NCBI GenBank assembly: GCA_041659565.1
Contig: JBAZXZ010000001.1
Location: 248,001 to 312,000 of the forward strand
Direction of reading: 5' to 3'
DNA from: Altimarinus sp041659565
GTDB lineage: Bacteria > Patescibacteriota > Gracilibacteria > BD1-5 > UBA6164
DNA length: 64,000 nucleotides
Positions 20,369 through 32,908 of this stretch are shown in pieces (positions within the stretch are counted from its first letter, which is position 1; the number at the start of each line of letters is the position of its first letter). The notes under the pieces were generated by a model that did no database searches, was not told the DNA's origin, and saw only the letters and a list, made by a program, of their open reading frames with translations. Both the position numbers and the translations under genes were made by a program.

Positions 20369-23300
20369 ATGCTTTCTTACATAATAAAACTTATAACTTT
20401 AATAGTTTTTGCTTGATTTACTGTTTTTTCTTATTATAAAGACTTTCCTTTTCATGTGGAAAATGCATCAGGTTATTGAGTAATGTACTATGCAATTACA
20501 GTACTTGTTACATATTCTATTTACAAACTTTTGAGTTATCTTGTATTTAATGATGTTGCTGAAGATAAAGTAAAGATGTCTTATACATCTATGTTTTTAT
20601 ATGCCTTATTAAATCTACTTATAATTTGTATAGTATATTTCGCTACAAAAGATGGTTTTTCTGGATCACAATGAGTATGATTATTCTTTAAAATCTTGTG
20701 ATTTTTAATTCTTCCTGTAACCATTTTTACTGCCTCTTATGGTTTTTGAAACAAAATCCTATCATATATAAAATGATTTGAAAAAGAAGAATCTACTTTT
20801 AGATTTCTGTCTTCTTTATGATTTTGATTTTTTGCTTTTGTGGCTTTAATTCATACTTTTTGAGCTATATGATTTTATAATATTTATACATTCTTCATTA
20901 TCTTGATACCTTTTATAGTAATTTGATATAAATCAATCTGAACTTTGTATGCAGATTTTTTTACAAAAGAGATAGTTGTAGAAAAAGATATACAATTATA
21001 TACGAGTGAATTTCTTTTTATTATAATTACAGCATTGATTAGTACAAACCTAGTACTTGTATTTAGACCATTTCCTATCGGGTGGGATGATTTATGAGCT
21101 TATATGAATATCCCAAACCTATTTGCTGCTGCATGAGAACTTGTAGCTGTATGATGAATTAAAGCCTGGGAATTGTATACTTGAATATGATTTATGTTTT
21201 GATCAGCTACTCAAGCTTTTTACCTGAATACTTTTTCTGGGATAATTGCATCAATTACACTTTACTTATTTTGAAAAAGCTTTTTTAAGGAAAAAAATGA
21301 ATTTATAAATATACCATTATTATTGGTTGCTATATTTGTTTCTATGCCAATGGTTGTGTTTCAACTTGGTAAAGATATGAAACTTGATATATGACTTTTC
21401 TCAATTAGTTTGATAGCTACTTATATGATTTATTATATATTTATCAAAAAAGAAGAATTTGTATGAGATGAAAAATGATCTTTAGAAGAAAATAATCATC
21501 AAATAATTTGAAAAATTGGTAATGTTATCAACAGAATTTTTAGAAAAGAATTTTTTAAAAAAGAAGATTTTTATTATATGTTTATTGCTTGAATTATAGT
21601 ATGATTTGCATTTGCTATAAAACTTACTACTTTAATGCTTATATCATCAATTATATGAATAATACTATTTAGTAGAATATGAATTGATGCATTTTTATGA
21701 TATTCTGCAGTTTATTTTGCTATATTTACAAAATTTAAATTATGGGATTTGATGAATGTAGTTTATCCTAAAAATGATATATCTTTCATAAATAATTTTT
21801 CTTTAATTTCTCTAATTATTTGAATAAGCTTGCTTACCTATGCTTATATAAGACATAATAAAGAATATATAATAAAAACTTTATTAATTTTATCTATATT
21901 TTTAGCTTGAATTTTTGTAGCTATAATTCCATGGATTTGAAAAAATATATATGATGTTTGAATTACGAATATAAGCATATGATGAATTCTAGGATGAAAA
22001 CCTGAATATTTTAATCCTGATTATACAAAAATACATACAAGTGAAGAGCTTGCAAAAATACAAAAAAATATAGATTCAAGACAGAGTCTTGATGCAAATT
22101 GACAAGCTGTTAATGCTGATATGTGAAGATATTTTGGTTATGAACAATGAATAAATAATTATCTGAAAATTCCTTACAGTTTGACAATGCAGTCTAACCA
22201 AAGATGAGAATATACTGATATAACTTACATATTTTTCGCATTGCTTCCTGTATTATTTTTATTTATTCCACTTAAAAAAGCTTGGTATTATATAGTTATT
22301 TATTCTACTGTATTATTTGAGGTACTTTATTATATATTACCAGGTTCAAAAGTTGCACTTACTTCATTATTTAATAAAATAGAACTTCCTTTATGATATG
22401 CTGTAATTTTTTGAGCTTTTATTGCTTCATTATTATTTTTCAAATTTGCTACAAACTGGAAAAAAGACAAGATGATGAAACTGTTTATCGTTAATCTTGT
22501 TTTTACTGTATTTTATGTATTTTTATGGGATATAGCAGCATTTGGTATAGTATGGTATGGTATAACTATGTATATGTGTCTTCTTATATTCATATGAATA
22601 TGACTACATTATATAACTAGAGATGATCCTGAAATAGATAATGATAATAATTTATATACTCTTAAAGCTATAAATTTCTTTGCTATATTTATAATAATTT
22701 CTATATACTTTGTTAAATCTGCTATTCCTCATATGTTTACAAATTTTAATGAGGATAGTTATATGCATTATAAAGCTTGATTAATTAAAGAAAACGAAGC
22801 TATTTTTGCATATCATAGTGATTATATAAATATACTTTTTGAATTAAACATAAAAGAAGAAAAGAAAAAACAATTAATTATAGATTATAAAAAAGATATT
22901 TTAGATTTTTTCTCTAAAAATAATTTTCCTGAGGATTTTAAAAATGCTTTAAATCAAATAAATAATATAAACCAATTAAATGATTTCTTAAATTTCTTTA
23001 TACTAAATGGAGAATTAAAAAATAATTTACCAGCTCAAACTTACCAATTGATGGTACAAACACTAACAAAAACAAAATCAAAATTATACAATGAATTAGT
23101 TTCTCCAAGTAAAGAAAACAAAAGTGATGCTATAATCTATAGAATGTGAACTTTTATAAAGTACTTTGTAACTGAAAATCATTATAGACTTTATGATGAC
23201 TCATTGATTTTTACTTTTGATGACTATATATACAATAAAGATATAGATAAAACTGTAGATAATTTTAAAAATATAGGGATGAAATATATACTTGTAGATC

Positions 23301-23740
23301 TAAATACTCCAACAATTGATAAAGATCCACGTCATTCACTCACAACTAGATTTGAAAACCTACTTAAGACTTTTACATCTAAGAGATTAGAAATAATTGA
23401 TTCTGATAGTATTTGTCTAAAAACAGCTATTGATTTATACAATAAATCAAATAAAACTCCAGATGATCTAAATAACTATGTAAGACTTGCTTGAGTAAAT
23501 TTTGAAAGTTATGATAAAGATAATAATGCAATATGAAGAACAAGTAAATTAATAAAATGTTATGATGTAATTAATTATCTAGTTGATAACAATCTCATAG
23601 ACAATAATAATTTTTCTTACTTGGTTTCTATTAAAGATGAACTAAAAAAACAAACTTTTGCAAGTGATGAAGAAAAGTATAAATTCTTATTTAGCAAAAT
23701 TCCATCTTGATTTAAAGCACTATTTAAAATAATAGAATAA
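20369..23740 (+). CDS. Giant polytopic membrane protein, 1123 aa
   Basis: Unrecognised at family level. Roughly the first 800 residues carry about 20 hydrophobic segments, and the last 300 form a mostly soluble domain. An extracytoplasmic-type loop (FRPFPIGWDDLGAYMNIPNL) follows an early helix, the place where GT-C glycosyltransferases carry their catalytic acidic residue, and the C-terminal part includes KYILVDLNTPTIDKDP. A GT-C-like lipid-linked sugar transferase is therefore plausible but unproven. The leader is the AT-rich TTAATTTTTAT directly before ATG. A strong terminator follows at 23748. Confidence 0.8.
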
Positions 23741-23747
23741 TTTATAT

Positions 23748-23779
23748 AAAAATAGACTAGAAATTTCTAGTCTATTTTT
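23748..23779. terminator. Intrinsic terminator after the giant membrane protein
   Basis: A perfect 16-base-arm inverted repeat centred at 23763/23764 (AATAGACTAGAAA facing TTTCTAGTCTATT) with A and T runs at its edges. It directly follows the TAA at 23740. Confidence 0.85.
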
Positions 23780-23854
23780 ATACCTTACATTTCCTTGACT
23801 TTTAATAATATATCATTATTATATGATTACATTTACAATTTAATATTCTATATT

Positions 23855-25441
23855 ATGTCAGATGCAAATTCTATGAAAAAATGACCTATAGAAAATACCC
23901 AAATACCTACTCCTGAAAATATAACATGAATTCCTGGTGTTCAAGAAAAAGTATCACAAATAACTATGGATGCTTGACTTCAAATAGATATTGATAGAAA
24001 ATTAGAAAAAATATGAAATAATAAATATTTAAATGATATTTTTAGAATAACTAAAAAATGAGAAATAGAAATTAGATCTGATAGCAAACTACTTGAATGA
24101 CATTTTCCATGAGTTCCATTAATTCCATGAATAATCTTGGAAAAGTTATATGAACACCTAACTTGAATAAAACTAGACAAGTGAGATACGACTATAAATT
24201 TTGATGATATTATTATTCCATGACATAAAGTGGTTGTTAAAACTGATTGAATTTATACAAATTGAATAAAAGTATTCTCACTAACATGAAATCCATACAA
24301 TATTCCTTTTATAAACAAGAATGAGCAAATTCCAAATTGACCAAAAACAAGTACAGATATTGAACCAAGTCAATATTTACTTCAATCTGACCCAATTTTA
24401 TTGGCAAAATCAAGTAATTTAAAAACTTTTGAAAAAAACAAACTCAATATTTGAGATGAAATTACCTGAGAAATAGATATAAAAATGTTAGATGAAAATT
24501 GAAATCCTGATTATCATTTTTTAAAAGAATGAGCTGCTCAAGTATTATCATCATGAGTTTCATATATACTAAACTGATGAGAAATATTAGATTCAAAATG
24601 AGATAAATTCAACATTATGACATTTAAAACAATTTTATCAAAATCACATAAATTCCCTTCTGATAAAATTGAAAAAGTCTTTGTAGAAGCTCAAGTAATA
24701 AATGTTTGAAAAAGAGATATTACATCAAGTTATTTGATTAAAAATGAAAAATGATATATATTGCAAGAATGAATAATATCATGAACTAAAATTGAAAAAT
24801 GAGTATTAAATAGAAACCATAGAAAAACTAATACAGCTTTAAAAAAAGATATGTTAATAAATAAAATTGATAATCTAGTTAGAGATTACTGATTAGATAA
24901 TTATTTATCAATTGATAAAGATAAATGAACTATAACAATAAATAAGAAACTCAGTATTAATATTCTAAAAACATTATACTTAGAAATATTTCAAGATGTA
25001 GATATTAATAATTTAAACCAAAATTACTATAATACAATTATTAATGAATGAGATATTTTAGATATAAAGTTTGACTGACTATATAAAAATTGAAAAGAAA
25101 TAATTAAAACTCCAAAAAAAAGATTAGAAGAAAACAAAAAATTATCAGAAATATTTATTATCAATTGAAATAGAATTGAAATTGATAATAAATTGATATG
25201 AAAATACAAAAATGAAGAAATAGAAAATTTATTAATAGAATTACAAAATTTATTAACTCAAAACAAGAAAGTAAATATTTATTGAGATAATGCTAATTAT
25301 GTAGTAAATAATAGATATAAGCCTGATGAACAAATATATTTTGATGAAATAAAATGAATTTATGTAATCAAAGAAAAAGAAAGAGTATATTTTTTTGATA
25401 AAATCACACAAAATCATATAATTATAAACAAAAATGACTAG
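23855..25441 (+). CDS. Hotdog-fold protein with FabZ-like motif, 528 aa
   Basis: Residues about 85-110 read LLEGHFPGVPLIPGIILEKL, closely resembling the FabZ/FabA dehydratase motif (GHFPGxPxxPG) with the His kept and a Glu near the usual acidic position. The following strands (IIIPGHKVVVKTDGIYTNG) also fit a hotdog domain. A second region near residues 190-250 (YHFLKEGAAQVLSSGVSYIL) may be another hotdog-like unit. The rest is an Asn/Lys-rich helical extension. No fatty-acid synthesis genes are nearby, so the substrate is unknown. Many glycines are TGA, including that of GHFPG-VP-LIPG. It could act as a binding domain rather than an enzyme. Confidence 0.65.
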
Positions 25442-25460
25442 AGAAATCTAGTCATTTTTG
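25429..25460. terminator. Bidirectional intrinsic terminator
   Basis: Arms CAAAAATGACTAGA and TCTAGTCATTTTTG with a GAAA loop, followed by TTTT. It overlaps the last codons of the hotdog gene and serves it and the convergent hisS-like gene. Confidence 0.85.
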
Positions 25461-25462
25461 TT

Positions 25463-26755
25463 TTATTCTATTATCAAATCCTTTACTGGACAATAGAAAT
25501 CAAGATTTTCATTTCAGATTTTTCAGATAATATAATCTAACAAATCATCTTTTTTAACTTCTTCTTGTGTTCATTTTTCCATATCTCTGACTTGAAATAC
25601 ACCATTTTTTGCTTCCATAAAACCAACAATAACTATAAACTTGGCTTTAACTCTTTGTGCTTTTAAAATTTGTTCTTTCATTGAAGGAGTTCAAAGAGAT
25701 ACCATAGTTTTTATACCTTTTTCTCTAGCTTCTAAACTCAAATTAAAAACTATTTTCTTAGCATCATCTCAAAGTTGTATAAAATATAAATCAAGTTCAT
25801 CTTTATTTTTTATTTTTATATTATTTTCTCTTAGCATTTCTATAAGACAATCTACATTTAGACTAAATCAAACAGCTCAAATTTCTTTAGGATTTCACAT
25901 AATTTTTGATAGGTAATTATATCTTCATCATTTTGATATCGTTTTTGTAGAATTAATCTTTTTAAAAACCCATGCTGAATTTGAACAGTAAGCAAAGTCT
26001 GGTACAAGTAAATTATCAACTTCATAAGAAATTTTTAACATATCAAGATATCAAAGTAATTTTGCAAAATATTCTTTAGAATCTTTTTTTTGATATTTAA
26101 TTATTTTTGGTGACTCCATTGCTAGAATTTTTTCATTTTCACTATCCAAACTTAACAATTTTAAAGGATTAGTATCTAAATATTTTAATCATTTTTCAGA
26201 TAGTAGATGTCTTTTATTTTCATAGAAATCTTTTAAATCTTGGATATAGGTATCACTTTCTTTTTTATTTAATACTGTATTTAAAGTTATACTAAATGTG
26301 TTTTCTAATCATATCTTATTTAAAGTTGTGTATGTCATATAAATAAGTAGAGAATCCAAAATAGGATCTGTTTCTCAAACTATATCTCATCATATAAAAT
26401 AACTCTCATTATAAGAATTAAAATTTGAAATATTTTTATTGAAATATTTATCTATATGATACAAATAAACAGGTTGAATTTCTTCTTTTAATTCTCACTG
26501 TAAATATGCATTTATAACTCATAAATTTGAATTAAGCCTTAATCATTTATCATTTTCAACATTGTAGATACTATTGTTTACAAATTCTTCACCAAAAACA
26601 TTTTTATGCATCAATGTACTTTCAAGATAAGACAAAGAGATTCTTCTAAATCAATTTTTACGAAATTCATGACGAAAAACTTTTTTCAAAAAAGTAAAGT
26701 ATCTATGATCATCTGGTAAATAATCTCTAGCTAAAGCATTAATATTATCTTGCAT
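25463..26755 (-). CDS. hisS: Histidyl-tRNA synthetase-like protein, divergent
   Basis: 430 aa with class II synthetase layout. It opens RDYLPDDHRYFTFLKKVFRHEFRKNGFRRI, of which the DYLPDDH and NGFRRI parts match the HisRS start. Later come KGGRYNYLSKIMG and GAVGFSLNVDCLIEML (motif 3 region) and an HGTP-type anticodon domain (LSLEAREKGIKTMVSLGT). The HisRS signature GLDYY is replaced by VPDFAY, and motif 2 reads LRLNSNLGVINAYLQG. Either this lineage has a fast-evolving HisRS or the gene is a paralogue such as HisZ. Most likely translated from ATG 26755 and upstream of nothing else in its run. Confidence 0.7.
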
Positions 26756-26771
26756 AAAAAAAAGTTAAAAA

Positions 26772-28097
26772 TTACATATCTATATTTTTTTCTAGTTCTA
26801 AGAATCTTTGATGTTTTTTCTCAAACATAAGTTCAGCAGTTCAGGTTGGACCATTTCTATTTTTTCTTATAAAAATTTCTGTAAGTCATTTTTTATCTGT
26901 AAATTCATCATAATATTCTTCTCTATACATCATCATAACTATATCTGCATCTTGTTCTATACTTCAAGATTCTCTTAAATCAGACAAAATTGGTCTCTTA
27001 TCTGGACGAGATTCTACAGCTCTAGATAATTGACTTAGAGCTATTATAGGGATATTTAAATCTCTTGCAAGAGTTTTTATCCCACGACTTATTTCACTTA
27101 TTTCTTGAACTCTATTAAAAGTATTTCAAGTACTCATAAGTTGTAAATAATCTATTATAATCATATCAAGTCAATTTTCCATTTTTAATCTCCTTGCTTT
27201 ACTTTTCAAATCCATCAAGCTTCATCAAGCAGAATCATCAATATATATATTTGCTTCACTAAGTTTTTCCATAGCCTCTCATATACGAGAAAACTCTTCA
27301 TCTTCAAGTTCTCATTTTGCTAATTTCCAACTATCAATTCACATAGCTGAAGATATCATTCTATCTGTTAATTGTTCTTTACTCATTTCCAGACTAAATA
27401 TAGCAATACTTTTTCATCTTAATCACATATTTTGTGCTATATTCAAGCAGAGAGCCGTTTTTCACATACTTGGTCTTGCAGCAATTATTGCCAAATCTCA
27501 TCATTTTAATCATCCTAATTTAAAATCAAGTCATTTATATCATAATTGTAATCTATGATTTTTTATCATACTTGGATTTTCATGAACTTCAGCAAATTCT
27601 TCATATCTTTGTGTTAAAATCTCATTTATATGCACCAATTTATTTTTTATAAATACTTGAGTAATATCAAAAAGAGATTTTTCAGATTTTTCAAGTAATT
27701 CATTGATAGTTGAAGCTTCATCATATCAATAAGAAATTATATCATTTCATCATTTTATAAGTCTTCTTAAAACCGCTTTATTTTTAACTATTTGAGCATA
27801 TTCAAAAATATTTGCAGTAGTTGGAACTATATCAATTAATTCTGTCAAATAAACTATTCATCAAACTTTGTCTAATAATTTTCTATCATCTAATTTTTCT
27901 TTTACAGTTATAATATCTATAGGGCGATGATTTTTATATAAATCAAACATAGAATTATAAATAATAGCATTTGCATCATCATAAAAATCTTCTGATTTCA
28001 ACAAATCTCATATAATTATAAATCAATCTTTATCAATAAGTATACTTCAAAGTACAGATTTTTCAGCTTCTTGCGAATGTGGAGGTATTTTCAACAT
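26772..28097 (-). CDS. dnaB: Replicative DNA helicase DnaB
   Basis: Hexameric helicase that unwinds DNA at the replication fork; 441 aa, normal length. The N-terminal primase-binding domain reads PPHSQEAEKSVLGSILID. The RecA-like motor has Walker A AARPSMGKTALCLNIA, H1a IFSLEMSKEQLTDRM, Walker B MIIIDYLQLM, H3 LNIPIIALSQLSRAVE and the arginine-finger region LRESGSIEQDADIVMMMYR. The overall gene order puts it 16 bases upstream of the hisS-like gene, and the polA gene is upstream after a 150-base gap. Confidence 0.97.
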
Positions 28098-28250
28098 GGT
28101 AAATTATAAATATATATAAGTAAAAATATAAAATAGAAATACTGATTTAAATATTTCTATTTTTTATTTTATTATTATTCTTACTTTATCCTTTTTATTG
28201 AAAAAGTAAATGTTAAATTCTTTTTATATGTAAGAAAATTGTGAAAAAAG

Positions 28251-29891
28251 TTATTTAGCCTCTCCCCGATTATTTCCTACTCAGACATCAACTAAAATTG
28301 GAATAAGTGAAATATTATTTTTTATTAATCCTTTATTTATACTTTCTGTTAGTACATTTTCCATTATAGATTTTACATTTTTTTCTGCTATATCTTTTTC
28401 ATCTTTTTTTACTGAAAATACAAGTTCATCATGTACTTGCATTATAAGTTTTGATTTCAATTTATTTTCTTTGAAAAACTTAGATATTTCAATCATTGCA
28501 AGTTTTATAATATCTGCTGCGGTTCACTGAACCGGCATATTTATAGCTTCTCTTTTTCATGCATCTGCTATGATTCTATTACTATCATTGATTCCTGTAA
28601 TAAATCTCTTTCTTCAAAAAAGTGTTTCTACATATCAAGTTTCTTTACAATCTACTACAACTTTATCAAAAAATTCTTTAACGAGTGGATAATTCTCATA
28701 GAACTTATCTATGTATTTTTTACATTCTGCCATTCATCAATCAATCATCTTACTAAGTCAAAAAGCACTAATACCATAAATTACTCAAAAATTAACTGAT
28801 TTTGCTATTTTTCTTTCTTCTTTTGATATATTATCCCTACCAAACATAAATTTAGCAGTATTGTAGTGAATATCTATATCGTTTTTAAAAGCATTTAATA
28901 GATTTTCATCACCTGACATAATAGCTAAAATCCTTACTTCAACTTGAGAATAATCAAATGCCATAATAACTTCATCTTGATTAAGTGGAATAAAAGCATT
29001 TCTTATTTCTCATGCTATGCCATCACCTGTTGGGATATTTTGTAAATTTGGATTTGTACTACTGAGTCTACCTGTACTTGTAACAGTCTGGTTATAATTT
29101 GTATGAATTTTATCATCGTCATCAAGTTCTCAAAGCAATCAATCCACATAAGTAGAAAGTAGTTTTGTATAAGTTCTATATTCTATCATTTTTCTTGCTA
29201 TTTCATGATTTTTTGCAAGAAATTCTAATACTTCATTATCTACAGAAAATCAAGTTTTATTCTTTTTTCATGAATCAAGTCATAATTTTACGAAAAGTAT
29301 ATCAGCAACTTGTTTTGGAGATTTGATATTGAATTCTTCTCAAGCTAGATTATAGATTTCTTTTTGAAGTGAGAAAATCTCATTTTCAAGAAGCATTCAA
29401 ACTCATTTTAATTTATCTCTATCTATTTTCACTCCAGTTATTTCCATATCTTTTAGGACTTCAATAAGTGGAATTTCGATGTCATGAAGGATGGAGAAAG
29501 ATTTTTTAGCATGTCATTCCTTGCTTGACAAGGAATCTATCAATTCACTAGAACTTGTAGAATTTTCTTTTGAAACATTATTTTTTAAATATTCTGAGTC
29601 ATTAGTGTTTTCTAATTTTTCTACCTTACTAGAGATTCCTGCCTCCGCAGGAATGACAGAGGATGTTTGTTTCTTATATAATTCCCAAGTTATATATACA
29701 TCTTCACCGCTATAAATTGAAGCATTTACTAAATCTACATCTTGGAAATTTAATTTTTTCTTGTTTGTAATTTCACCATAACTAATAGTCTTGTAATCAA
29801 GATATTTTACAGCTAAATCATCTAAAGATAAACCCCTAACTCATGGATTTTTTACATATTCTCACAGAATTGTATCATATAATTTTGCCAT
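28251..29891 (-). CDS. polA: DNA polymerase I, short form without 5' nuclease and with a truncated exonuclease domain
   Basis: 546 aa. The polymerase domain is complete: TSTGRLSSTNPNLQNIP (motif around the template site), MAFDYSQVEVRILA (motif A), RKIAKSVNFGVIYG (motif B) and LIMQVHDELVF (motif C). The protein starts inside the 3'-5' exonuclease fold (YDTILGEYVKNPGVRGLSLDD), so exonuclease motifs I and II are missing, and there is no 5' nuclease. An in-frame TAA lies just upstream of the ATG, so no longer start exists. A foreign block at residues about 78-126, including SVIPAEAGISS, comes from a palindromic repeat pair. Confidence 0.92.
29513..29657. mobile_element. Palindromic repeat pair inserted in polA
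   Basis: Two inverted copies of a hairpin repeat, GTCATTCCTTGCTTGACAAG... at 29513-29538 and ...CCTCCGCAGGAATGAC at 29633-29657, flank about 95 bases of AT-rich coding sequence. On the coding strand one copy reads SVIPAEAGISS, a translation commonly given by this widespread bacterial repeat type. The unit stays in frame in polA. Confidence 0.7.
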
Positions 29892-29909
29892 AGAATTTTT
29901 ATTATTATT

Positions 29910-30536
29910 TTAATTTAATTTTCCTTCACAAATCACATAAATTTCAAAGCTTCTATCACGAGTTGCATGAGGTTTAAATTCTTTCATGTATTTGAATCTT
30001 GTTTTTATCTCTTGAATCAAGTCAATAAAATCTTCTCCTTTAAATACTTTTAAAATTAGGTTTCATCATTTTTTCAAAAAAATATCTGAAAATTTAAGTA
30101 TTTCTATATTTAATTCAACAGAATTATACTGATCAACTCATTTATGTCATGTTGTATTTGGGGCAATATCTGAAGTTAACAAATCAAACTGTTTTCACTC
30201 TCAAATAAATTGTTCAACTTTTGGTTTTAAAGTATCAAATTCAAAGATAGAATGAACTATTGTATTTATATTTTTTTGAGTGTATTTATTTATTGGTTTT
30301 ATATCAACTCCTACAATTTGCCCAGTATCTTTAATAATTCTTTTTATATACTGTATAAAACTACCTGGAGCTGCTCACAAATCACATATATTCATTCACT
30401 CTTTTATAAGTCAAAATCTTTCTTGCATTTCTATAAGTTTATACACACTTCTAGCTCTATAACCTTCTTTTTTTGCTTTTAAAAAGTAAGGATCATGCAT
30501 CACATATGGTTTTGGTCTTTTTGTTTTTTTAGGCAT
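29910..30536 (-). CDS. rlmE: RlmE/FtsJ-like rRNA 2'-O-methyltransferase
   Basis: FtsJ-fold enzyme, 208 aa, that in the best-known cases methylates the 2'-OH of U2552 in 23S rRNA. Near the start YFLKAKKEGYRARSVYKLIE matches the family, with the first catalytic Lys in RSVYKL; then SAM motif CDLGAAPGSFIQYI, TSDIAPNTTGHKGVD with the catalytic Asp, LILKVFKGE with the catalytic Lys, and RDRSFEIYVIC with the final Glu. The K-D-K-E tetrad is thus present. The stop is 19 bases before the polA start, so the two are likely co-transcribed. Confidence 0.93.
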
Positions 30537-30726
30537 TTTAATTTTTAATTATAAATTTTTAGTAAATCTCATCATGATCTCAAATATCATAAAAAAAGAC
30601 ATTTCAATTTCAAAATAGTTTGAATTTAAGCCTGTCTTTAAAATTATTCTAAATGAATAATAATCCTTAAATTATTAATATTATATTCAATTTTTACAAT
30701 TCTCAAAATTTGTATTGATTAGTTTT

Positions 30727-31860
30727 CTATAAATGAATATCATCCTCACAATTATCAAAACTATCTGCTACATGTTTCAATATGTATTCTATACTTGTAT
30801 AATCATAAGTATTTACTATTCTTTTTATATTTCTATATATTTCTATAAAGTTTGTACTACCATAATTTACTTCAATTTTTGCTTCAAATAAAGCACTAAT
30901 TACATCAGCTGATTTTACATAAGCTCATTCTTTTCAAGTCCAAGGATTAAGCATATATCATTTTATGAATTGTTCATATTCATCTCAAACATAATAGAAT
31001 AAATAATCCTCAAGCATATCTCTTTCCACTTCTTCCAAAATCGCTTCAAATCATTGTACTGCTTTTTTAGTTGGAGTAATTATATCTCAAGTAATAGCTT
31101 CTGGTATATCATGATAAAGTGCTTTAAACATCATTTCAAATATACTCAGATTTCATCATTTATTATTTTCTATCATACCTATAACATAAGATAAAAAAGT
31201 AGTTAAAACTAAATGAGACATAACAGAAATTGGAAACATCCTTTTTTGTTGATTCCATCTGAGACTATGAGAAAGTTTTCTTATATTTGAAAGATATTTT
31301 TCATAATTTGGATTTTTTAGTAGCATATCAAGACTTGTTAATTCTTTTCTCATTTGATCTAAAGATGACATAATCTCTTTATATGGAATCTCATACATTT
31401 CTTCAAAAACTTTTCTATTTACTAAACATTCTTTATATGAAGAATATCTTCTAGCTGCAAGAATTATAGATAATTCAAGTGTTTTTTCTTTATTATTTAT
31501 TACTTTTAGTATATCTTCTTTGAAATAATCTTCAATCCCAAAAGAAAATACATAATCATATGCTTTTTGTTCTAATTGTGAAAATATATCTTTATCAACT
31601 TTTTCAATATAATTTCTAGTCCCAGAATTGATATCTGAAAGTACCAAAATCTTGATAGAATTAAAAATAATCTTTTTTATAATAAATTCTTTATCAACTT
31701 TATTATCATTTTTTTCTTCAAGATAAGACAAAAACATAGCGATATGAAGAGTAAATCACACATTATCCAGATGACTTATATCTTCAATTCTTGGAAAATT
31801 ATTCCACCTTTTCATAGAGATACCAGATGTAAGCATAAGTTTGAGAATTGTTCAGATCAT
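30727..31860 (-). CDS. HD-domain phosphohydrolase, YfbR-like, with a degenerate N-terminal copy
   Basis: 377 aa. The C-terminal half has an HD hydrolase signature like the 5'-deoxynucleotidase YfbR: SVMSHLVLTTFLSYVIG, FKALYHDIPEAITGDIITP and later YVKSADVISALFEAKIE. The N-terminal half repeats the opening (ISHLDNVGFTLHIAMFLSYL) and LVLSDINSGTRNYIEK but has lost the HD pair, so it reads as a tandem copy that has decayed or become structural. The likely role is dNMP or other nucleotide dephosphorylation. Some 190 bases separate it from the rlmE-like gene. Confidence 0.75.
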
Positions 31861-31989
31861 AGTAAAAAATTGATAATTAAATATAAATACATTATAAATA
31901 TTTATTTTACATAATCAATAGAATCTAAAAATTTGACTTAAATAAAAAATCAATATCATTATGAAAACCTATTTTTTTTCTTAAACAAA

Positions 31990-32883
31990 ATGAAAACAGA
32001 TACAAGTGGGGTTATAAAACCTATAATTATGGCAAATATAACGGCTGTGATACTTATAATTATAAAAACTGTTGTATGACTTATGTCTGGAAGTCTTGCT
32101 TTGCTATCTTCTGCACTCGATTCAGCTATGGATTTTTTTGTATCTTTGTTTAACTTATATGTTATAAAAACCTCAGGAGATCAAGATACATCTATTTATA
32201 ATTATTGAAAATGAAAAATTCAATGAATATGAGCAGTCTTAGAATGAGCCATTGTATGATTTTCATGAATTTCATTAATTTATTTTGCAATTAAAAAAAT
32301 AATAGATTGATGAAAAATTGAAAATCTAAATGAATCTATATATGTTATGATAGCATCAATAATAATAACATGATTATTAGTTAGCTATCTCTCTAAAGTA
32401 GCAAAGAGAACAAAAAATCTTACAATAAGAGCTGATATGCTTCATTATACAACTGACTTATATACAAATATTTGAATTATTGTTTCACTTATATTAATAA
32501 AATATACATGATTTATCATAATAGATAGTATAGTTGCGATTATTATATGAATATATATATTAACTTCTAGTAAATGAATAATTACTGAGTGATATCATAT
32601 GCTTATGGATAGACAACTTGATCAAGAAATTCTTGATCAAATAATAACTATAATATTAAATACAGATGAAAGAGTATCTTCTTATCATTTTTTAAATTCA
32701 AGAAAATCTTGAGATGATATATTTATAGATTTTCATTTGGTTTTTAATAAAGAAATCTCATTACTGGATGCTCATCATATATGAGATAAAATAGAATTCG
32801 AAATAAAGAAAACTCTAACACAAGCTAAAATATTGATTCATCTTGATCCTTATGATGACAGTACTGAAAGTAAAAATCTTTAA
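31990..32883 (+). CDS. Cation diffusion facilitator (CDF) metal transporter
   Basis: Exports divalent metal such as Zn, Fe or Mn in exchange for protons. The 297-aa protein has six membrane segments and a C-terminal cytoplasmic metal-sensing domain. TM2 contains the metal-site aspartates in SSALDSAMDFF, and TM5 has ADMLHYTTDLYTN with the HxxxD pair. The TM2-TM3 loop YNYGKGKIQGIGAVLEG is typical of the family. The specific metal cannot be told from the sequence. Confidence 0.9.
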
Positions 32884-32908
32884 TTTTTATACAAAACAAT
32901 AATTTTTT

